Of a DNA stretch of 19,598 bases, positions 17,175-19,598 are shown one piece after another. Numbering within the stretch: position 1 is the first letter of the stretch; every line of letters starts with the position of its first letter. The translations under genes were made by a program, and so were the position numbers. Origin of the DNA: JAEUSI01 sp036782915 (GTDB lineage Bacteria > Bacteroidota > Ignavibacteria > Tepidaquicellales > Tepidaquicellaceae); assembly GCA_036782915.1 (NCBI GenBank), contig DAIPYE010000043.1, positions 1-19,598 of the forward strand, in the 5' to 3' direction. Under the pieces are notes generated by a model, which worked only from the letters and a program-made list of their open reading frames with translations, searched no databases and was not told where the DNA came from.

Positions 17175-18662
17175 CTATTCTTCTTTCTTTAAACGGTTTT
17201 TGTGGAAAATATATTTATTAATTAACCCTTTTATACCTTCGATTTCTACCGGTTCGAAAAAATTTAACAAATAAAGTATTACTGGAAAAAGTATGACCGA
17301 AACTGTTTTTAAAATAATATTCAGAAATGTAAACTCATTTAAATTGAAATAATAAAATGGAAACACAAGAATAATAAAAGCAAATATCATTGAAAATATT
17401 TTTCCCCATTCATATTTGAAAAAATAATTTTTCATGGAAAACCTGTAAGTAATTAAGCAGAGTAAAAAAAAGGAAACAAAATTCGATACAGCTGCACCGT
17501 ACATATTAAAAAACGGGATCAATATAATGTTCAGGGAAACATTGATTACCAGTGAAATCAGCATTATGTACAATATGTAGTATGTTTTCTTTGAAACATA
17601 AAAACTAAAAAATCCGATTGTAGATATTCCATAAAAAGGCATTGCAATGGAAATCCAAGGGACAATATCCTTTGCATACCAGTAATTATTGTTAAGTGTA
17701 AATATTTTTATCAGATTTGGAATAGACAATGACAGAATTAAAGCAAGATATGTTACAGTAAAAAAAAGATATGTGATGTTTTTTGTAAAAAATCTCAAAG
17801 CATTTTTATCTTTTAATTTTTTCCATGATAATACCGTAAATGCCAGACCAAACGGAGCAATAACCATAAAATTAAGCAAACCGCAAATATTGTATGCAAG
17901 GCTGTATAAGCCTACCTGTGTAGAGTTTCCCAGGTATCCCAGTATAAATCTGTCAGATTGATTAAGCAAAGTTCCGGCGAGAGTTGCAAACATTACTGGG
18001 ATTGAATATAAAATTAATCCTTTTAAATTTTTCAAATCTAATCCTGCTTTGAGGAATCCGGAATAATATGGGATTAGTATTATAATTATTACTAAAGGAG
18101 AAATTACCCTGGCAATAAACACGCCATCTAATTTATTATCCGTATATAAAATATAATAAAGCTGAATAGACAAATTTAATACTGCGGCTAATATTGAAAG
18201 AAAAGTATATAAAGCCGCCTTCTCATTAATCCTTAATAATAAGAAAAATATAAATGCAAATGCTTCCATTGATGCGATCAGTGAAGCATAAAAAATCAGA
18301 GAAGAATACTTATCGGATTTAAATATCAGATCTGAAAAAAAATCGGTACCAAAGAAGAATATTACTGTAAAGAGAAGATTTGTTATGAAAAGAAATAAAG
18401 TAACAGAGAATAAAAATTTTTTCTTCTGTTCTGAGTCATCAATTTTGGTGTACCACCTCACAATTCCCGACTCAAGTCCGAATAAGAACAAAGCAAACAG
18501 AATTTGCCAAAAAGTTTCAATCCTTGAAATGATTCCGTATTCAGCTACGGAAAAATTTAATGAGTATAATGGCAGCAGTACAAATGAAATTAGTTTTGCA
18601 GCCATTCTGCTTAATCCGTAAATTGCTGATTGCTTAATGGTATTTTTAATGTCTTTTAACAA
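17175..18662 (-). CDS. Wzx-type polysaccharide flippase (MOP superfamily)
   Basis: This 495-aa protein is strongly hydrophobic throughout, with roughly 12-14 likely membrane helices. The N-terminus (NTIKQSAIYGLSRMAAKLISF) matches the amphipathic lead-in and first helix of polysaccharide-biosynthesis flippases. NQSDRFILGYLGNSTQVGLY (about 233-252) is the characteristic DRxxLG...xVGxY block, and MYGAAVSNFVSFF near 390 is the second typical block. Such proteins move lipid-linked repeat units across the inner membrane. Its place directly upstream of the CDP-sugar operon suggests that it exports a glycan carrying that sugar. The start is TTG 18662-18660; an in-frame stop (TAA) lies two codons upstream. 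Weak general conservation means the exact cargo cannot be called. A 142-base gap separates it from rfbF, so rfbF may have its own promoter. Confidence 0.88.
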   Translation of the reverse strand: MLKDIKNTIKQSAIYGLSRMAAKLISFVLLPLYSLNFSVAEYGIISRIETFWQILFALFLFGLESGIVRWYTKIDDSEQKKKFLFSVTLFLFITNLLFTVIFFFGTDFFSDLIFKSDKYSSLIFYASLIASMEAFAFIFFLLLRINEKAALYTFLSILAAVLNLSIQLYYILYTDNKLDGVFIARVISPLVIIIILIPYYSGFLKAGLDLKNLKGLILYSIPVMFATLAGTLLNQSDRFILGYLGNSTQVGLYSLAYNICGLLNFMVIAPFGLAFTVLSWKKLKDKNALRFFTKNITYLFFTVTYLALILSLSIPNLIKIFTLNNNYWYAKDIVPWISIAMPFYGISTIGFFSFYVSKKTYYILYIMLISLVINVSLNIILIPFFNMYGAAVSNFVSFFLLCLITYRFSMKNYFFKYEWGKIFSMIFAFIILVFPFYYFNLNEFTFLNIILKTVSVILFPVILYLLNFFEPVEIEGIKGLINKYIFHKNRLKKEE

Positions 18663-18691
18663 TTCTTAAAAATATTAAGATTAATTTTGAT

Positions 18692-18705
18692 ATGAAATGT
18701 AAGAA
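18692..18705 (-). promoter_or_regulatory. Shared 14-mer upstream of the flippase gene, possible promoter core
   Basis: This is the second copy of TTCTTACATTTCAT (minus strand), 29 bases before the flippase TTG and just downstream of the terminator of the preceding gene. That is where the cluster promoter would be expected. TACATTTC resembles TAnnTTTG. No convincing -33 TTG is present for this copy, so the assignment is tentative. Confidence 0.3.
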
Positions 18706-18711
18706 CATAAA

Positions 18712-18738
18712 AAAAGCAGGGTTATTAATCCTGCTTTT
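18712..18738 (-). terminator. Rho-independent terminator after the T9SS cargo gene
   Basis: AAAAGCAGG and CCTGCTTTT form a perfect 9-base-pair stem around a 9-base loop (18721-18729). Read on the minus strand, the stem runs into a T-run (complement of A's at 18709-18715). It lies 26 bases beyond the stop of the minus-strand gene ending at 18765 and separates it from the glycan cluster. Confidence 0.8.
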
Positions 18739-18764
18739 GATAAAACATAAAAATAAAATAAAGT

Positions 18765-19598
18765 TTATTTTACTAACAACATTTTTCTGGTCTCACTGAA
18801 TTTGTTTGTTTCTATCTTATAAAAATAAATCCCGTTTGAAAATCCAGATGCATCCCATTTAGTCTGATAATTTCCAGAGTTTTTAAATTCGTTTACTAAT
18901 GATGCCACTTCATTTCCAAGGACATCATAAACTTTTAAACTCACAAAACTATTGACCGGAATTTCATATTTTATTACAGTTGCCGGATTAAATGGGTTTG
19001 GAAAGTTCTGATACAGTTTATAACTTAAATTTTCAATTACTTCATTGCTATTGATACTTATTATATTTTCCGGACCACATTCACTTATACGGATATTTAA
19101 ATTTACTGGAATATCAGTATAAACAGCAGTGCTGTCTGAAGGCCATTTAATTATTATTGAATCAATAATTTCAGCATTTCCTAAACCAAAATGTGACCAT
19201 AAAGAACTGTTTGATCCCCAACCGCTTCCGCTTTGAACTTCTTTCATTTGAACCATATCATTAGCAACAACTTTAATTCTTGCTCCGATTCCGAATTTAT
19301 TTTCGCAACCTCTTAGTCTGATAGTTATAAAATTTCCGGTATTAAAAATATTTTTATAAAGATAATTATAATGATTTGAAAATCTGTTAGTGACAAAAAG
19401 ATCAAGTTTTCCGTCATTATTATAATCAATTAGATTTGTTGCAACACTCCAGATTCCTTCCTGACTGACTATCTCATTATTTACTTTTGTAAATACAGAA
19501 CCGCCGTCATTCTTATACAAAGAGTTTTTCTGACCGGCATTAACTGTAAAAATATCTGTCAATCCGTCATTATTATAGTCACCCCAGCTAAATCCGTA
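18765..19598 (-). CDS. C-terminal part of a VCBS/FG-GAP repeat protein with ASPIC/UnbV domain and T9SS sorting domain
   Basis: The frame is open to the right edge, so the N-terminus is missing; the TTG at 19562 is internal. The last 12 codons before it read YGFSWGDYNNDG, which continues as LTDIF, a calcium-binding FG-GAP/VCBS repeat. A second repeat contains DYNNDGKLDLF (about residues 58-68 of the visible 277). An ASPIC/UnbV domain spans about 90-173: NFITIRLRGCENKFGIGARI, then HFGLGNAEIIDSIIIKWPSD and VNLNIRISE. From about 193 a T9SS type A sorting domain follows (LYQNFPNPFNPATVIKY, then VYDVLGNEV, and KMLLVK at the end). This is a secreted, probably surface-exposed beta-propeller-type protein. 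The function is unknown; ASPIC/UnbV proteins are often annotated as CRTAC-like or of unknown role. Confidence 0.88.
   Translation of the reverse strand, partial: YGFSWGDYNNDGLTDIFTVNAGQKNSLYKNDGGSVFTKVNNEIVSQEGIWSVATNLIDYNNDGKLDLFVTNRFSNHYNYLYKNIFNTGNFITIRLRGCENKFGIGARIKVVANDMVQMKEVQSGSGWGSNSSLWSHFGLGNAEIIDSIIIKWPSDSTAVYTDIPVNLNIRISECGPENIISINSNEVIENLSYKLYQNFPNPFNPATVIKYEIPVNSFVSLKVYDVLGNEVASLVNEFKNSGNYQTKWDASGFSNGIYFYKIETNKFSETRKMLLVK

Noticed and set aside
1..19598. Search for CRISPR arrays, tRNA or rRNA genes, transposases and toxin-antitoxin pairs
   Set aside because: No regularly spaced repeats, cloverleaf-like sequence, transposase motif or small two-gene toxin module could be recognised by eye.

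Overview
The window looks like a chromosomal fragment from an AT-rich member of the Ignavibacteria / Chlorobi side of the Bacteroidota-like bacteria. The main evidence is three proteins that end in the type IX secretion (T9SS) type A sorting domain with the NYPNPFNP-type motif. Shine-Dalgarno sequences are also scarce, and several genes appear to start with TTG. The lineage is inferred from these traits, not from a marker gene.

Left part (1-8930, plus strand). The window opens inside a sugar-nucleotide pyrophosphorylase fused to a phosphomannomutase-like domain; all four canonical mutase motifs are degraded. A solitary PTS EIIA domain (PtsN-like) follows. Next is a roughly 380-base gap holding what looks like the tail of a decayed serine-hydrolase gene on the minus strand. 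Then come an M61 metallopeptidase with a PDZ domain and two exported proteins: an Asp-box (BNR) repeat protein and a subtilisin-family protease, both ending in T9SS sorting domains. A clear intrinsic terminator at 8886-8917 closes this block.

Centre (8929-10002, plus strand). A SAM-dependent methyltransferase faces the minus-strand glycan cluster and is separated from it by 27 bases.

Glycan cluster (10030-18662, minus strand, read right to left). The order is a Wzx-type flippase, glucose-1-phosphate cytidylyltransferase (RfbF/DdhA), CDP-glucose 4,6-dehydratase (RfbG/DdhB), the PLP/[2Fe-2S] 3-dehydrase E1 (RfbH/DdhC), an NAD(P)-dependent SDR, an acetolactate-synthase-like ThDP enzyme, and a GT2 glycosyltransferase. 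From rfbF through the ThDP gene the spacing is 3-28 bases, so these probably form an operon. The first three enzymes make CDP-4-keto-3,6-dideoxy-D-glucose when an E3 reductase is supplied. A ThDP enzyme plus an SDR next to them matches the logic of yersiniose biosynthesis (YerE adds a two-carbon unit from pyruvate at C4; YerF reduces the branch ketone). The cluster is therefore best read as a pathway for a branched-chain 3,6-dideoxyhexose that is then transferred (GT2) and exported (flippase). This is the most interesting content of the window.

Right edge (18765-19598, minus strand). The C-terminal part of another T9SS cargo protein, with VCBS/FG-GAP repeats and an ASPIC/UnbV domain, runs off the window. 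A terminator at 18712-18738 follows it.

Three apparent gene starts are misleading. The first gene and the last gene are cut by the window edges. The rfbF gene lacks its nucleotide-binding signature unless it is extended upstream, where it has either an ATT start or an ATG that is one base out of frame.
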